Shown here: one piece after another, positions 17,728 to 26,398 of the stretch
Numbering within the stretch: position 1 is the first letter of the stretch
Layout: every line of letters begins with the position of its first letter
Assembly (NCBI GenBank): GCA_964433345.1
Contig: CAYSQJ010000011.1
Location: forward strand, 15,906 to 79,905
Source of the DNA: Ga0077527 sp964433345
GTDB taxonomy: Bacteria > Pseudomonadota > Gammaproteobacteria > Burkholderiales > SG8-41
Reading direction: 5' to 3'
DNA: 64,000 nucleotides
The notes under the pieces: model-generated
What the model saw: only the letters and a program-made list of their open reading frames with translations
What the model was told of the DNA's origin: nothing
The model's database searches: none
Position numbers and translations under genes: made by a program

Positions 17728-18390
17728 ATGGAAGACCGCCTACCGACCCGCAGTCCCCGTTTCTGGCGGCCGCTGTTCGCCACGGCACTATTGCTGGCGG
17801 TGCAGACTGTGGCTGCGCAGGGTGTGATCAAGGGGGATCCGGCCAAGGCGCAGCAGATTGTCACCCAGCTTTGCGTGGCCTGTCATGCCGCCGACGGCAA
17901 CAGCCCGACTCCGGCGAACCCGATTCTCGCCGCCCAGCATCCGGAGTACACCTACAGGCAGCTGATGAATTTCAAGCCGCAGGGAGGCAAGCCGGCGGAA
18001 CGCAACAATGCCGTGATGGCCGGCATGGTTGCCAACCTGTCTGAAGAAGACATGAAGAATCTCGCAGCGTATTTTGCGGCGCAGAAACTGAAGCCGCGCG
18101 CAGCACGCGATGCCACGCTGGCCAAGCAGGGCGAGGCCATTTACCGCGGCGGCATCATGGCCAAGGGCGTTGCAGCCTGTGCTTCCTGTCATGCGCCGAA
18201 CGGTGCGGGCATTCCCGCCCAGTATCCGCGCCTGGCCGGTCAGCATGCCGAGTACACGGCGGGCCAGCTGAAAGCGTTCCGCAGCGGTCAGCGCGCCAAC
18301 GATCCCGCGAAGATGATGCGCGGCGTTACGGCAAAGCTGAACGACCAGGAGATTGCGGCAGTGTCCGAATACATCGCGGGACTGCGCTGA
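17728..18390 (+). CDS. Dihaem cytochrome c4
   Basis: Periplasmic electron carrier, usually between the bc1 complex and terminal oxidases. The 220 residues start with a signal peptide (to about residue 36, VAAQ) and contain two tandem class I domains with haem motifs Cys49-x-x-Cys52-His53 (CVACH) and Cys151-x-x-Cys154-His155 (CASCH), plus distal methionines in each half. ATG 17728 is chosen because GAGGAG lies five bases upstream; an earlier in-frame ATG at 17710 has no such site. Its haems would be attached by the resB-ccsB system just downstream. Confidence 0.94.
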   Translation: MEDRLPTRSPRFWRPLFATALLLAVQTVAAQGVIKGDPAKAQQIVTQLCVACHAADGNSPTPANPILAAQHPEYTYRQLMNFKPQGGKPAERNNAVMAGMVANLSEEDMKNLAAYFAAQKLKPRAARDATLAKQGEAIYRGGIMAKGVAACASCHAPNGAGIPAQYPRLAGQHAEYTAGQLKAFRSGQRANDPAKMMRGVTAKLNDQEIAAVSEYIAGLR

Positions 18391-18420
18391 CCGCGATCCA
18401 GCCGCTGTTCCGCTGCAATG

Positions 18421-18448
18421 GGGGAGACTGCACCGGTCTCCCTTTTTT
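18421..18448 (+). terminator. Intrinsic terminator after cytochrome c4
   Basis: Stem GGGAGAC (18422-18428) with GTCTCCC (18436-18442), seven-base loop, then six T. Separates cytochrome c4 from resB. Confidence 0.85.
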
Positions 18449-18474
18449 GTCTGCATAAAGTTAAACCCCGATCC

Positions 18475-20517
18475 ATGGCCCAGCACACCCGAACCCGCGC
18501 CGCTTACGACCTGCTGTCGTCGATGCGCTTTGCGATCAGCCTGCTGACCGTTCTGGCCATTGCCTCGGTTGTCGGCACGGTGCTCAAGCAGGCCGAGCCC
18601 TATCCGAATTACATTTCGCAGTTCGGCCCGTTCTGGTTTCCGGTGTTCGAGACGCTGGGGCTTTATGACGTCTACCACGCGGCGTGGTTTCTCGCGATCC
18701 TGGGGTTTCTGGTGCTGTCCACCAGCCTCTGTGTCTACCGCAATGGCCCCGCGATGCTCCGCGAGATGCGCAGCTTCCGCGAGCAGGCTACCGAGCGTTC
18801 GCTGCAGCATGTTCATCACCGTGCGGAATACAGCCTCGCGGCTGCGCCGGAAAGCGTACTGCAGCGCGCAAGCGCCTATCTTGCGGCTCAGGGATTCCGC
18901 TTCCGCATCATCCCGCGCGGCGGGGACACGCTGATTGCCGCCAAGGCAGGCAGCTACCACCGGACCGGATACCTGCTGACCCATTGCGGCATTGTCGTGA
19001 TCTGCGTCGGCGGATTGCTCGACGGAAATATTCCGCTGAAGCTGCGCCAGATCACCGGTCAGCTGGTCCTCGAAACCCGCGACGTGCCGCAAAGCCAGGT
19101 GCCGCCGCAAAGCCGGCTCCCGCCGTCCAACCTGTCTTTCCGCGGCAACGTCAACATTCCGGAAGGTACCAGCGCGAACGTGGTGTTTCAGAACGTAGCA
19201 GACGGTTACCTGGTGCAGGACCTGCCTTTTACGATCGCGCTGAAAAAATTCCACATCGAGCACTACTCGACCGGGCAGCCGCGGGATTTCGCCAGCGACA
19301 TCGTGGTCATCGACCACGAGACGGGAGAACGCTACGAGCGCACCATCCGCGTCAACTACCCCTTCATCCATCGCGGCATCGCCATCTACCAGGCGAGTTT
19401 TGCCGACGGCGGCACCCGCATGCAGATGAAGGGCTGGCCCCTGCTGTCGCCAAAAACGGTACCCTTCGACGTTGCCGGAGCAGTCAACCAGTCAACCCGC
19501 ATTACCAGCGGCGACACCGAAATCCGCGTCGAGCTGTCGGATTTCCGGCCATTCAATATCGAGGATCTTGGCGCGAACAACGAGAGTTCGCGCATCGAGG
19601 TCGCCAGCGTCTCCAAGAAGGTGCTTGCCCAGCTGGGTTCCGGTGCGGCCGACCTTTCGAAGAAGGACCTGCGCAACGTCGGCCCCAGCTTCCAGTATCG
19701 TTTGCGCGATCCCCAGGGGCAGGCCAAGGAGTTCAGCAACTACATGCTGCCCCTGGAGCTGGAAGGCGCCTGGTACCTGATGTCCGGGGTGCGATCCACG
19801 CCGAACGAAGGATTCCGTTTCCTGCGCCTGCCGCTGGATCCCGACGGCCGTATTGACGGCCACATGCAGCTGCGCGCGGTGCTGCTCGACGAGAAAGCCT
19901 GGCCGGAAATCGGCCGCCGCTTCGCCCGCAACGCGGTCAGCGGCTCGACGGTGCCGGCGGAAATGCGGGCGCGGCTTGCCGAAAGCGCGGAAAAGGTGTT
20001 GCAGCTGTTTGCAGTGCGCGGCTTCGAATCGGTCGGACAGTTCATCGAGAAAGGCATCCCGCAGGCCGAGCAGGAGAAGGCTGCCGATGTTTACGTGAAA
20101 GTGCTGGAAGGCGCGGCGCTGGAAGCCCTGCAGCTCGCGCGCGAGCGGGCCAAGCTGCCGCCCGCACCTTTCGATCCTCGGACCCTGCGCTTTGTCCGCG
20201 ATACCCTGACCTCGGTCAGTGACAGTTTCGCTTACGGTGCGCCGGTCTACCTGCAACTGGTCCAGTACGAGGAAGTGAAGGCCTCCGGCCTGCAGTTGAC
20301 CCGCGCCCCCGGCCAGAACATCGTTTACGGTGGCTCGCTGATGCTGGTGCTGGGCGTGTTCGCGATGCTCTACATCCGCGAACGGCGGCTGTGGTTGCTG
20401 GTCAAACCGGCGCAAGGCAAGATGCTGCTGGCGATGGCCACCAACCGCCAGACACTGGAAAATGAACGCGAATTCGAACGCCACAAGGCCGCCCTGGCCG
20501 AGGCCGTGAAAGGTTGA
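18475..20517 (+). CDS. resB: Cytochrome c biogenesis protein ResB
   Basis: Part of the system II haem export and ligation complex that attaches haem to apocytochromes outside the inner membrane. The 680-residue protein has membrane helices at about 20-40, 75-95 and 165-185, a large periplasmic domain, and a last helix near 620-640, the ResB/Ccs1 layout. The start is ATG 18475 (MAQHTRTRAAYDLLSSMRFA); the frame is open further upstream, but that stretch runs through the cytochrome c4 terminator. It ends three bases before ccsB. Together with ccsB it is sufficient for cytochrome c maturation in related bacteria. Confidence 0.94.
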   Translation: MAQHTRTRAAYDLLSSMRFAISLLTVLAIASVVGTVLKQAEPYPNYISQFGPFWFPVFETLGLYDVYHAAWFLAILGFLVLSTSLCVYRNGPAMLREMRSFREQATERSLQHVHHRAEYSLAAAPESVLQRASAYLAAQGFRFRIIPRGGDTLIAAKAGSYHRTGYLLTHCGIVVICVGGLLDGNIPLKLRQITGQLVLETRDVPQSQVPPQSRLPPSNLSFRGNVNIPEGTSANVVFQNVADGYLVQDLPFTIALKKFHIEHYSTGQPRDFASDIVVIDHETGERYERTIRVNYPFIHRGIAIYQASFADGGTRMQMKGWPLLSPKTVPFDVAGAVNQSTRITSGDTEIRVELSDFRPFNIEDLGANNESSRIEVASVSKKVLAQLGSGAADLSKKDLRNVGPSFQYRLRDPQGQAKEFSNYMLPLELEGAWYLMSGVRSTPNEGFRFLRLPLDPDGRIDGHMQLRAVLLDEKAWPEIGRRFARNAVSGSTVPAEMRARLAESAEKVLQLFAVRGFESVGQFIEKGIPQAEQEKAADVYVKVLEGAALEALQLARERAKLPPAPFDPRTLRFVRDTLTSVSDSFAYGAPVYLQLVQYEEVKASGLQLTRAPGQNIVYGGSLMLVLGVFAMLYIRERRLWLLVKPAQGKMLLAMATNRQTLENEREFERHKAALAEAVKG

Positions 20518-20519
20518 TC

Positions 20520-21665
20520 ATGGAACTTGCACAGACCCTGCCGCAACAGCAGTCCCTGCTGCGCCGGCTGTCGTGGTTTGACTGGGCCTATGCCGTCGCA
20601 TTGCTCGTCGGCGCCGGCGTGGCGCTCAAGCTGTACGGCGCCTATATGGATGGCTACGAGCAGGCCATTCTCGTCGGCGCAGCCCTCTCGCTCGCCGGAC
20701 TTGGCTGGCATTGGAAGGCCGTGCGCGTGCTGATGATCGTGCTGGTGGCCGTCAGCCTGTGGAGCATTTCGCTGTACCAGGGCGACCTTGCCCGTGCCGA
20801 GCAGGTGTTTTTCCTCAAGTACATGATCTCCAGCCAGACCGCGATCATGTGGATGTGTTTTCTCTATGCGATATCCGGCGTGGCGTACTGGGCCGGCCTG
20901 CTGGCCCGCTCCGATGGCCTTGCCCGCGCCGGAACCGGCTTTGTCTGGAGCGCCACGGCGATGGGCTTCATCGGACTGCTGGTGCGCTGGTACGAGTCCT
21001 ACCTGATCGGCCCGGATGTCGGTCATATCCCGATCAGCAATCTTTACGAAGTGTTCGTGCTGTTCTGCGTCATCACCGCACTGCTCTACCTGTATTACGA
21101 GGGACGCTATGCCACACGCCGTCTCGGCGCCTTTGTGCTGCTGATCATCCTCGCCGCGGTCTGGTTCATCCTCTGGTACACCTTCGATCGCGGTGCGCAT
21201 GAAATTCAGCCGCTGGTGCCGGCACTGCAGTCGTGGTGGATGAAAATCCACGTGCCCGCCAATTTCGTCGGATATGGCGCGTTTTCGATTGCCGCGATGG
21301 TCGGTATTGCCTATCTGCTGGCCGGCAAGGGTGTGCTCAGCCGCGTGCTGCCCCCGGCCGAGGTGATGGACGACCTGATGTACAAGTGCATCGCCATCGG
21401 TTTCGTGTTTTTCACCATCGCCACCATCCTCGGCGCGATGTGGGCGGCCGAGGCCTGGGGCGGTTATTGGTCCTGGGATCCTAAGGAAACCTGGGCGCTG
21501 ATCGTGTGGCTCAACTATGCCGCCTGGCTGCACATGCGCCTGATCAAGGGTCTGCGCGGGCCGATCCTTGCCTGGTGGGCCATTGTCGGATTGCTGGTGA
21601 CGACTTTTGCCTTCATCGGCGTCAACATGTTCCTGTCAGGGCTGCATTCCTACGGCAGCCTGTAG
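20520..21665 (+). CDS. ccsB: Cytochrome c biogenesis protein CcsB (CcsA/ResC type haem handler)
   Basis: Partner of ResB in system II maturation. The 381-residue polytopic membrane protein carries the tryptophan-rich WWD haem-binding segment (AEAWGGYWSWDPKETWALIVW, about 315-335) and flanking histidines (MKIHVPANFVGY and WLHMR) that ligate haem. A TTG at 20514 would overlap resB, but ATG 20520 has AAAGG eight bases upstream and is preferred. Follows resB by two bases. Confidence 0.94.
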   Translation: MELAQTLPQQQSLLRRLSWFDWAYAVALLVGAGVALKLYGAYMDGYEQAILVGAALSLAGLGWHWKAVRVLMIVLVAVSLWSISLYQGDLARAEQVFFLKYMISSQTAIMWMCFLYAISGVAYWAGLLARSDGLARAGTGFVWSATAMGFIGLLVRWYESYLIGPDVGHIPISNLYEVFVLFCVITALLYLYYEGRYATRRLGAFVLLIILAAVWFILWYTFDRGAHEIQPLVPALQSWWMKIHVPANFVGYGAFSIAAMVGIAYLLAGKGVLSRVLPPAEVMDDLMYKCIAIGFVFFTIATILGAMWAAEAWGGYWSWDPKETWALIVWLNYAAWLHMRLIKGLRGPILAWWAIVGLLVTTFAFIGVNMFLSGLHSYGSL

Positions 21666-21670
21666 CCGCC

Positions 21671-22648
21671 TCAGGGCGCAACGGGGGTCGCGGGCGGCAA
21701 CGCCAGCCCGCGTTCGGAAGCAAGCCGGCGCAGGCGGTCGGGATAGTCGGAAATGATGCCGTCGACGCCCCAGTCGATCATGCGCTTGATGTCAGCCGGG
21801 TCGTTGACGGTCCATACCACCACTTTCAGGCCGAGTTGTTGCGCTTCCTGCAGCTGCTCCCGGGTCAACTCGGCGAAATGAGGTGACCACACGGCGCCAC
21901 CGGCCGCCTTCACCATCCGCGCCACGGAGCCGCCGTGATTGCTGACATGAAAGCCCGCCGTCCACGGCGACGAAACGTCGCGCGCACGGATGTTGTCGAG
22001 CCAGGCCTGCTGCGCCGTCAGGTAAACGGTTGCGATCCGCGGCGCCTCCCTTTGCACCACTTGCAGCGTGCGCCAGTCGAAGGACTGTATCGTGACCCGC
22101 GATTCCAGGCCTTCCCGCCGGATCAGCCCGATCAGTGCGCGTGCAAATACCTCCGGTGACGGCGTCAGCCGCGGTTGCTCGGGAGTGATCTTGGTTTCGA
22201 TGTTGAAACGCAGCGCCTTGTTGCCCGCCCTGTGTGCGAGTTCAAATACATCCGTGAGCCGTGGAATGCGTGTGCCATCAAGCGGCTGCTGCACCGGAAA
22301 TCGCCGCGCATAGGCAGTAAGCGGGCGGATGCGCCCGACATCGTAGGTTTGCAGCTCCTTCCAGGTCAGCGCATGGATGGCGAGATCCCGGCGGGCAATC
22401 CAGGCCTCGTCGGGGCCGCGGGTAATGTCGGGATTGAGGACGGCATCGTGACTGACGACAACCACGCCGTCGCGGGTCACCGCGGTATCCAGCTCGAGGG
22501 TGCTGATGCCGATGGACAGCGCGCGGGCAAAGGCCGGCAGGGTGTTTTCGGGCAGCAGGCCGCGGGCGCCGCGATGCCCCTGCAGATCAAGGCCCGCCGC
22601 GCCCCCTGTGGCCATCAGCAGTGCCGCGGCAAACAGGATCCGGCGCAT
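21671..22648 (-). CDS. Periplasmic glycerophosphodiester phosphodiesterase
   Basis: Hydrolyses glycerophosphodiesters from phospholipid turnover to glycerol 3-phosphate and an alcohol. The 325 residues begin with a signal peptide (to about 19). The catalytic signatures of the TIM-barrel family are present: HRGARGLLPENTLPAF, ELDTAVTRDGVVVVSHD and a late VWTVNDPADIKRMIDWGVDGIISDYPD. Convergent with ccsB with five bases between stops. It probably shares a transcript with the exported protein upstream (12-base gap). Confidence 0.93.
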   Translation of the reverse strand: MRRILFAAALLMATGGAAGLDLQGHRGARGLLPENTLPAFARALSIGISTLELDTAVTRDGVVVVSHDAVLNPDITRGPDEAWIARRDLAIHALTWKELQTYDVGRIRPLTAYARRFPVQQPLDGTRIPRLTDVFELAHRAGNKALRFNIETKITPEQPRLTPSPEVFARALIGLIRREGLESRVTIQSFDWRTLQVVQREAPRIATVYLTAQQAWLDNIRARDVSSPWTAGFHVSNHGGSVARMVKAAGGAVWSPHFAELTREQLQEAQQLGLKVVVWTVNDPADIKRMIDWGVDGIISDYPDRLRRLASERGLALPPATPVAP

Positions 22649-22660
22649 GGGGTCGTCATG

Positions 22661-23371
22661 TCATTCGCCGGCGGCGAGGAAGGAGGTCAGGCGCCAGCCG
22701 GCTTCGCCCTTGCGGAAACAGGCCAGGTGTTCGAGGGGGCTGCGGATGTGTTCCTCGGGGATGAAACCTTCGCGCTCCCCGGCGCGGATCTTCACCCATT
22801 TCTGCCGGTTGTCGGTGTCGCTGTCAGCGACTTCCCAGTCGATGACGCGCACGATGGAATGGCCGAGGTTCGCAAGAATTTCGACCTCTCCCGATGGCCC
22901 GGCGCGCAAGGCTGTTTCGCGGGCAGTGATCGCACCGTAACCGTGGGGGTCAACATCCCTGGGCCAGCGCGGCAGCACATAGGGAGCGCACAGGCTGCGC
23001 GGCATTTTTTCATGGCTGTACCAGGCCGTGCCGAGATGCAGCGCACGAGGCAGCTCGCGCCACAGCGGGCTGTCCTCGGCGTCGAAGTCCCATTGGCGCA
23101 CGAATTCCACGATACCCGGCGGCTGGTCGATGCCGTTGCGCACGTTGCGCGCGATGATGCCGAGCACGAATTTTTTGTCGCGTGCCTGGAGGGCTTGCAG
23201 CAATTGTTCGCGGAACCGCGTCCATGACGGATCTCCCGCCGCTTCATCGCGCGGCGCAAACACCCCGCCCTGTGATATGGCGGACGGCTTCTTTGGCTGG
23301 GCGTCCGCGGCGATCGCCGGCATTGTCGCCAGCAGCAACATGCAGAGGCTGCGATACAGGGTGTGCATCAT
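22661..23371 (-). CDS. Exported protein with SH3-like domain, function unknown
   Basis: 236 residues with a signal peptide (MMHTLYRSLCMLLLATMPAIAADA). The C-terminal part (about 145-215) resembles a bacterial SH3 domain: GAITARETALRAGPS, then VEILANLGHSIVRVIDWE and WVKIRAGEREGFIPEEHI. The first half has a conserved-looking DPSWTRFREQLLQALQARDK segment but no enzyme motif I recognise. The frame is open to 23554, but the start at 23371 has GAGGAA just upstream and begins a signal peptide. The adjacent glycerophosphodiesterase suggests an envelope role. Confidence 0.8.
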   Translation of the reverse strand: MMHTLYRSLCMLLLATMPAIAADAQPKKPSAISQGGVFAPRDEAAGDPSWTRFREQLLQALQARDKKFVLGIIARNVRNGIDQPPGIVEFVRQWDFDAEDSPLWRELPRALHLGTAWYSHEKMPRSLCAPYVLPRWPRDVDPHGYGAITARETALRAGPSGEVEILANLGHSIVRVIDWEVADSDTDNRQKWVKIRAGEREGFIPEEHIRSPLEHLACFRKGEAGWRLTSFLAAGE

Positions 23372-23516
23372 GTTTCCTCGAAACTGCCTTTGCGCCCGCC
23401 GAATTGTCCCTGCGGAAGCTTGGGCGCTGCGGTCATCGAATTCCCGGCGGGGTCGCAGGAAGGGCGCTATCTTAAGCGCCGCCGGAGTGGCGCACAACGA
23501 GAGGGCGGAGGTGAAT

Positions 23517-24224
23517 TCAGCCGGCCTGCACGCGCAGATGCTCGACTGCGGCATTGCGCGAGTCGATCACCCGCTGGCGTGCGATGCGCTCCGCAGCGTC
23601 GCCGTCTCCGGCGCGTATGGCCTGCAACAGGCTTTGCCAGTTGCGCACAGACTGTTGCCGGCGCTGCGGCGTGGAGAGCCCGAGTCTGGTGTAGCGCACG
23701 GTCTGCACCGCAAGCGAACCGAGGATGGTCTGCAGGCGATGGTTGCCGGCAGCCTGGGTCAGCAGCCGGTTCAGGCGCAGCACAATGTCGATGTACTCAT
23801 CGCCGGGGCCGGGGATGGCTGCGGTCTCGACAAGCCTGTCGATGTCCCGTTCCAGAGCCGGGATCAGTTCGGCGCGGTGTGGTCCTTCGGCGATCAAGCG
23901 ATCGCGAAGACCGTTGAGCATGGCCCGGATGTCGAAAATTTCATTGACCTCTTCGATGCTGGGATTGGTGACCTGCGCGCCACGCCGCGGCAGGATCATG
24001 ACCAATCCGTCTTTTTCCAGCAGCCGCAGCGCTTCGCGTACCGGTCCGCGGCTGACCTCGAATTCTTCGGCAACGCTCTGTTCCATGATGCGCTGGCCCG
24101 GGCTGTAGGCCCCGGAGACAATGCGTTCGGACAGCCGGGCAGCGATCTGCTCGGGCAGAGACTGTGTCAGCGGCGCTGACTGGCGCAGCTGCGGGAACAT
24201 TTCTGCAGCAGGGTTGGCGGACAT
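23517..24224 (-). CDS. GntR-family transcriptional regulator, FCD (FadR) subfamily
   Basis: Ligand-responsive DNA-binding protein, probably controlling the biotin carboxylase set it faces. The 235 residues carry an N-terminal winged helix-turn-helix (about 25-90: LSERIVSGAYSPGQRIMEQ, VSRGPVREALRLLEKDG) and an all-helical FCD effector domain (about 95-225). ATG 24224 is chosen because it begins just before the conserved N-terminal helix; the upstream open frame would cross the promoter region. The ligand is probably an organic acid or acyl compound, an inference from family and neighbours. Confidence 0.9.
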   Translation of the reverse strand: MSANPAAEMFPQLRQSAPLTQSLPEQIAARLSERIVSGAYSPGQRIMEQSVAEEFEVSRGPVREALRLLEKDGLVMILPRRGAQVTNPSIEEVNEIFDIRAMLNGLRDRLIAEGPHRAELIPALERDIDRLVETAAIPGPGDEYIDIVLRLNRLLTQAAGNHRLQTILGSLAVQTVRYTRLGLSTPQRRQQSVRNWQSLLQAIRAGDGDAAERIARQRVIDSRNAAVEHLRVQAG

Positions 24225-24276
24225 GGCGGACCGATCTGTGGAATGGGGGAACGAGCAAGGCTTATGCAATATGGAC

Positions 24277-24305
24277 ACAATAGTCCGCACTTGTATTATT
24301 GTCAA
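24277..24305 (-). promoter_or_regulatory. Promoter of the GntR regulator gene
   Basis: Minus-strand TTGACA (24305-24300), 17-base spacer, TATTGT (24282-24277), 53 bases before the ATG. The -35 lies in the left arm of the inverted repeat at 24299-24320. Confidence 0.65.
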
Positions 24306-24320
24306 CAATCTTCTTGACAA
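24299..24320. promoter_or_regulatory. Inverted repeat, likely operator of the GntR/FCD regulator
   Basis: TTGTCAA (24299-24305), eight bases, TTGACAA (24314-24320): a perfect 7-base inverted repeat. Each arm contains the -35 hexamer of one of two divergent promoters, so a bound regulator would block both. Confidence 0.65.
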
Positions 24321-24343
24321 CAATATGTCGCCGAGCATAGCAT
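24314..24343 (+). promoter_or_regulatory. Promoter of the biotin carboxylase gene set
   Basis: Consensus TTGACA (24314-24319) with TAGCAT (24338-24343) at 18 bases, or ATAGCA at 17. The biotin carrier ATG follows about 40 bases later with a GAGGAG site. Confidence 0.65.
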
Positions 24344-24382
24344 TCCACTCGCGACTTTTCCCTATTTTCGAGGAGTTCCACC

Positions 24383-24604
24383 ATGGCCCGCATCGAAGTC
24401 AAATCCGAAATCACCGGCACCGTCTGGCAGCTCAAGGCCAAGCCGGGCGACAAAGTTGAGGGTGGCGATACCTTGATCGTGATCGAGTCCATGAAAATGG
24501 AAATCCCGGTAATTACCGAGGACGGCGGGACCGTTGCCGAAATCCTGGTCAAGGAAAAAGATCCCGTATCCGAGGGTCAGGTAGTTGCCATTATCGAAGA
24601 GTGA
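24383..24604 (+). CDS. Free-standing biotin carrier protein (biotinyl domain)
   Basis: 73 residues that make up a single biotinyl/lipoyl domain and nothing else. The biotin acceptor is Lys38 in ESMKMEIP, and the flanking PGDKVEGGDTL and VSEGQVVAIIEE strands are standard. It shuttles carboxybiotin between the biotin carboxylase and carboxyltransferase of the same operon. Acetyl-CoA carboxylase carriers (AccB) are about 150 residues with a long N-terminal arm; this one lacks it, as in some acyl-CoA or pyruvate-type carboxylases and decarboxylases. First gene after the operator region. Confidence 0.93.
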   Translation: MARIEVKSEITGTVWQLKAKPGDKVEGGDTLIVIESMKMEIPVITEDGGTVAEILVKEKDPVSEGQVVAIIEE

Positions 24605-24669
24605 GCGCCCGCCATTTCGATGGTGCGAGCACACACTTCGATATAAATAATTGTTTTTAAAGTTAATTA

Positions 24670-26238
24670 ATGATCTGGCAAGCCGAACTCGAGGAGCTGC
24701 AGCGGCGCCGCAGGCTGGCGGAGGCCTGTGGCGGGCCCGAGGCAGTGTCGAAGCATCATGCCCACGGCAAGCTGACGGTACGCGAGCGTATTGCCGCACT
24801 GACCGATTCCGGCTCGTTTCGCGAGGTCGGCAAACTGGCGGGACGCGGGCAATATGATGCGGCCGGCAATCTGATCGGCTTTGAGCCTGCGCCTTATGTG
24901 ATGGGCCTGGCCCGGATCGATGGCCGGCCAGTGGCCATCGGCGGAGAGGACTACACCATCCGTGCCGGCACCGGTTTCGGCAGCGATCGCCGCAAGGGTG
25001 GGCAGGGCGGTTTTGTCGAAGACCTGGCCTTCGAATACCGCATTCCGCTGATCAACCTGATCGACGGCACCGGGGGTACGGTCAACACCGCCAAGCGCAA
25101 GGGCTATACCGTGGTGCCCGGTTACGGGCAGGACGGCATCGAGCGCTCGGTGGAACTGATGGGGCAGGTGCCGGTGGTTTCCGCGGTCCTGGGAACCACC
25201 GCCGGAGGTCCCTCGATGCGCGCGATCCTCGCCCACTGGTCGATCATGGTCAAAGGCAGCGGGCAGATCTTCGCGGCGGGTCCCCCGGTGGTGGAGCGGG
25301 CCTTCGGCGAGAAGCTGCACAAGGACGAACTTGGCGGCACCAAGGTGGCCGTCGACACCGCCGGCACCATAGACAACGTCGCCGAGAGCGAAGACGACTG
25401 TTTCGAACAGATCCGCCGCTTCCTGTCGTACATGCCGCAGAACGTCTGGGAGCTGCCGCCGGTGGTCAACAGCGGCGACCCGGTGGACCGCTGCGAGGAC
25501 GCGCTGGCCAGCATCGTGCCGCGATCGAACCGCCAGGCCTACAACATGAAAAAGCTGGTTGGCATGATTGTCGACCGTGATTCCTTCTTTGAAATCCAGC
25601 CGACCTTCGGCAAGGCCGTGATCACGGCGCTGGCGCGGATGAACGGCAAGGTCGTCGGCATCATTGCCAGCAACCCGATGGTCGGCGGCATCATGGATTA
25701 CAAGGCGGCGCGCAAGCAGGGCCATTTCGCCGAGCTCTGCGACATGTTCAACATCCCGATCATCCTCTTCGCCGACATTCCGGGACTGATGGTGGGGCGC
25801 GATTCGGAAGCCGACGCGATCCTGCGCGAGGGCGTGCGCACCCGCTACATCCTCGGCAATGTGAAAGTGCCGATGTTCACAGTGATCGTGCGCAAGTGCT
25901 ATGGCGTCGCCGGAGGCGGCTTCATTGATCGCGCCGGTCTCAACTTCAAGATTGCCTGGCCGTCAGGCGAATGGGGTTCCCTGCCGGTCGAAGGCGGGGT
26001 GAAGGCGGCGTACCGCCGCGAGATCGAGAGCGCACCCGATCCCGCCGCGCGCGAGCGCGAGATCGAGGCCGAACTGAAGCAGCTGGCCTCCCCCTTCCGC
26101 ACCGCCGAGGCCTTTGCCATTGAAGACCTGATCGACCCGCGCGAGACGCGTCCCTATCTCTGCCAGTTCATCGACGCACTGCAGGGACGGCTCGCCAGCC
26201 AGCTCGGACCGAAGTGGCGCGCCGGCGTGCGGCCATAA
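24670..26238 (+). CDS. Acyl-CoA carboxyltransferase subunit 1 (propionyl-CoA carboxylase beta-like)
   Basis: Transfers CO2 from carboxybiotin to an acyl-CoA or related substrate. 522 residues, two crotonase-fold halves: the N-half holds the CoA-binding part with GTTAGGPS (about 177-184) and IFAAGPPVVERAFGEKLHKDELGG, the C-half binds biotin (SNPMVGGIMD, ADIPGLMVGRDSE, RKCYGVAGGGF). The oxyanion loop GTTAGGPS departs from the GPCAGGA of propionyl-CoA enzymes, so the substrate is likely different. It forms a set with the second carboxyltransferase 160 bases downstream. ATG 24670 follows an AT-rich stretch with a poor ribosome site. Confidence 0.9.
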   Translation: MIWQAELEELQRRRRLAEACGGPEAVSKHHAHGKLTVRERIAALTDSGSFREVGKLAGRGQYDAAGNLIGFEPAPYVMGLARIDGRPVAIGGEDYTIRAGTGFGSDRRKGGQGGFVEDLAFEYRIPLINLIDGTGGTVNTAKRKGYTVVPGYGQDGIERSVELMGQVPVVSAVLGTTAGGPSMRAILAHWSIMVKGSGQIFAAGPPVVERAFGEKLHKDELGGTKVAVDTAGTIDNVAESEDDCFEQIRRFLSYMPQNVWELPPVVNSGDPVDRCEDALASIVPRSNRQAYNMKKLVGMIVDRDSFFEIQPTFGKAVITALARMNGKVVGIIASNPMVGGIMDYKAARKQGHFAELCDMFNIPIILFADIPGLMVGRDSEADAILREGVRTRYILGNVKVPMFTVIVRKCYGVAGGGFIDRAGLNFKIAWPSGEWGSLPVEGGVKAAYRREIESAPDPAAREREIEAELKQLASPFRTAEAFAIEDLIDPRETRPYLCQFIDALQGRLASQLGPKWRAGVRP

Positions 26239-26257
26239 AGACGGAAAAGCAAAAAGC

Positions 26258-26362
26258 AGCCACAGAGAACACAGAGGACACAGAGAACTGCAAAAGCGCC
26301 ATGGCAAGCCGGCAGCGATATACCGGTGTTTTGCCTCTGTGATCTCTGTGTCCTCTGTGGCT
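26258..26362. repeat. Imperfect long inverted repeat between the two carboxyltransferase genes
   Basis: Arms of about 28 bases at 26258-26288 and 26334-26362 match with three mismatches. Each arm is built from tandem CACAGAGGA-like units ending in AGCCACAGAG / CTCTGTGGCT. It fills most of the 160-base gap and could fold into one long hairpin in the transcript. Confidence 0.7.
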
Positions 26363-26398
26363 AAAGTTTTTGACCTTGATTTGATTCGAAGGCACAAC

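Noticed and set aside
26258..26362. CRISPR array
   Set aside because: Units are about nine bases, adjacent, with no spacers, and there are no cas genes.
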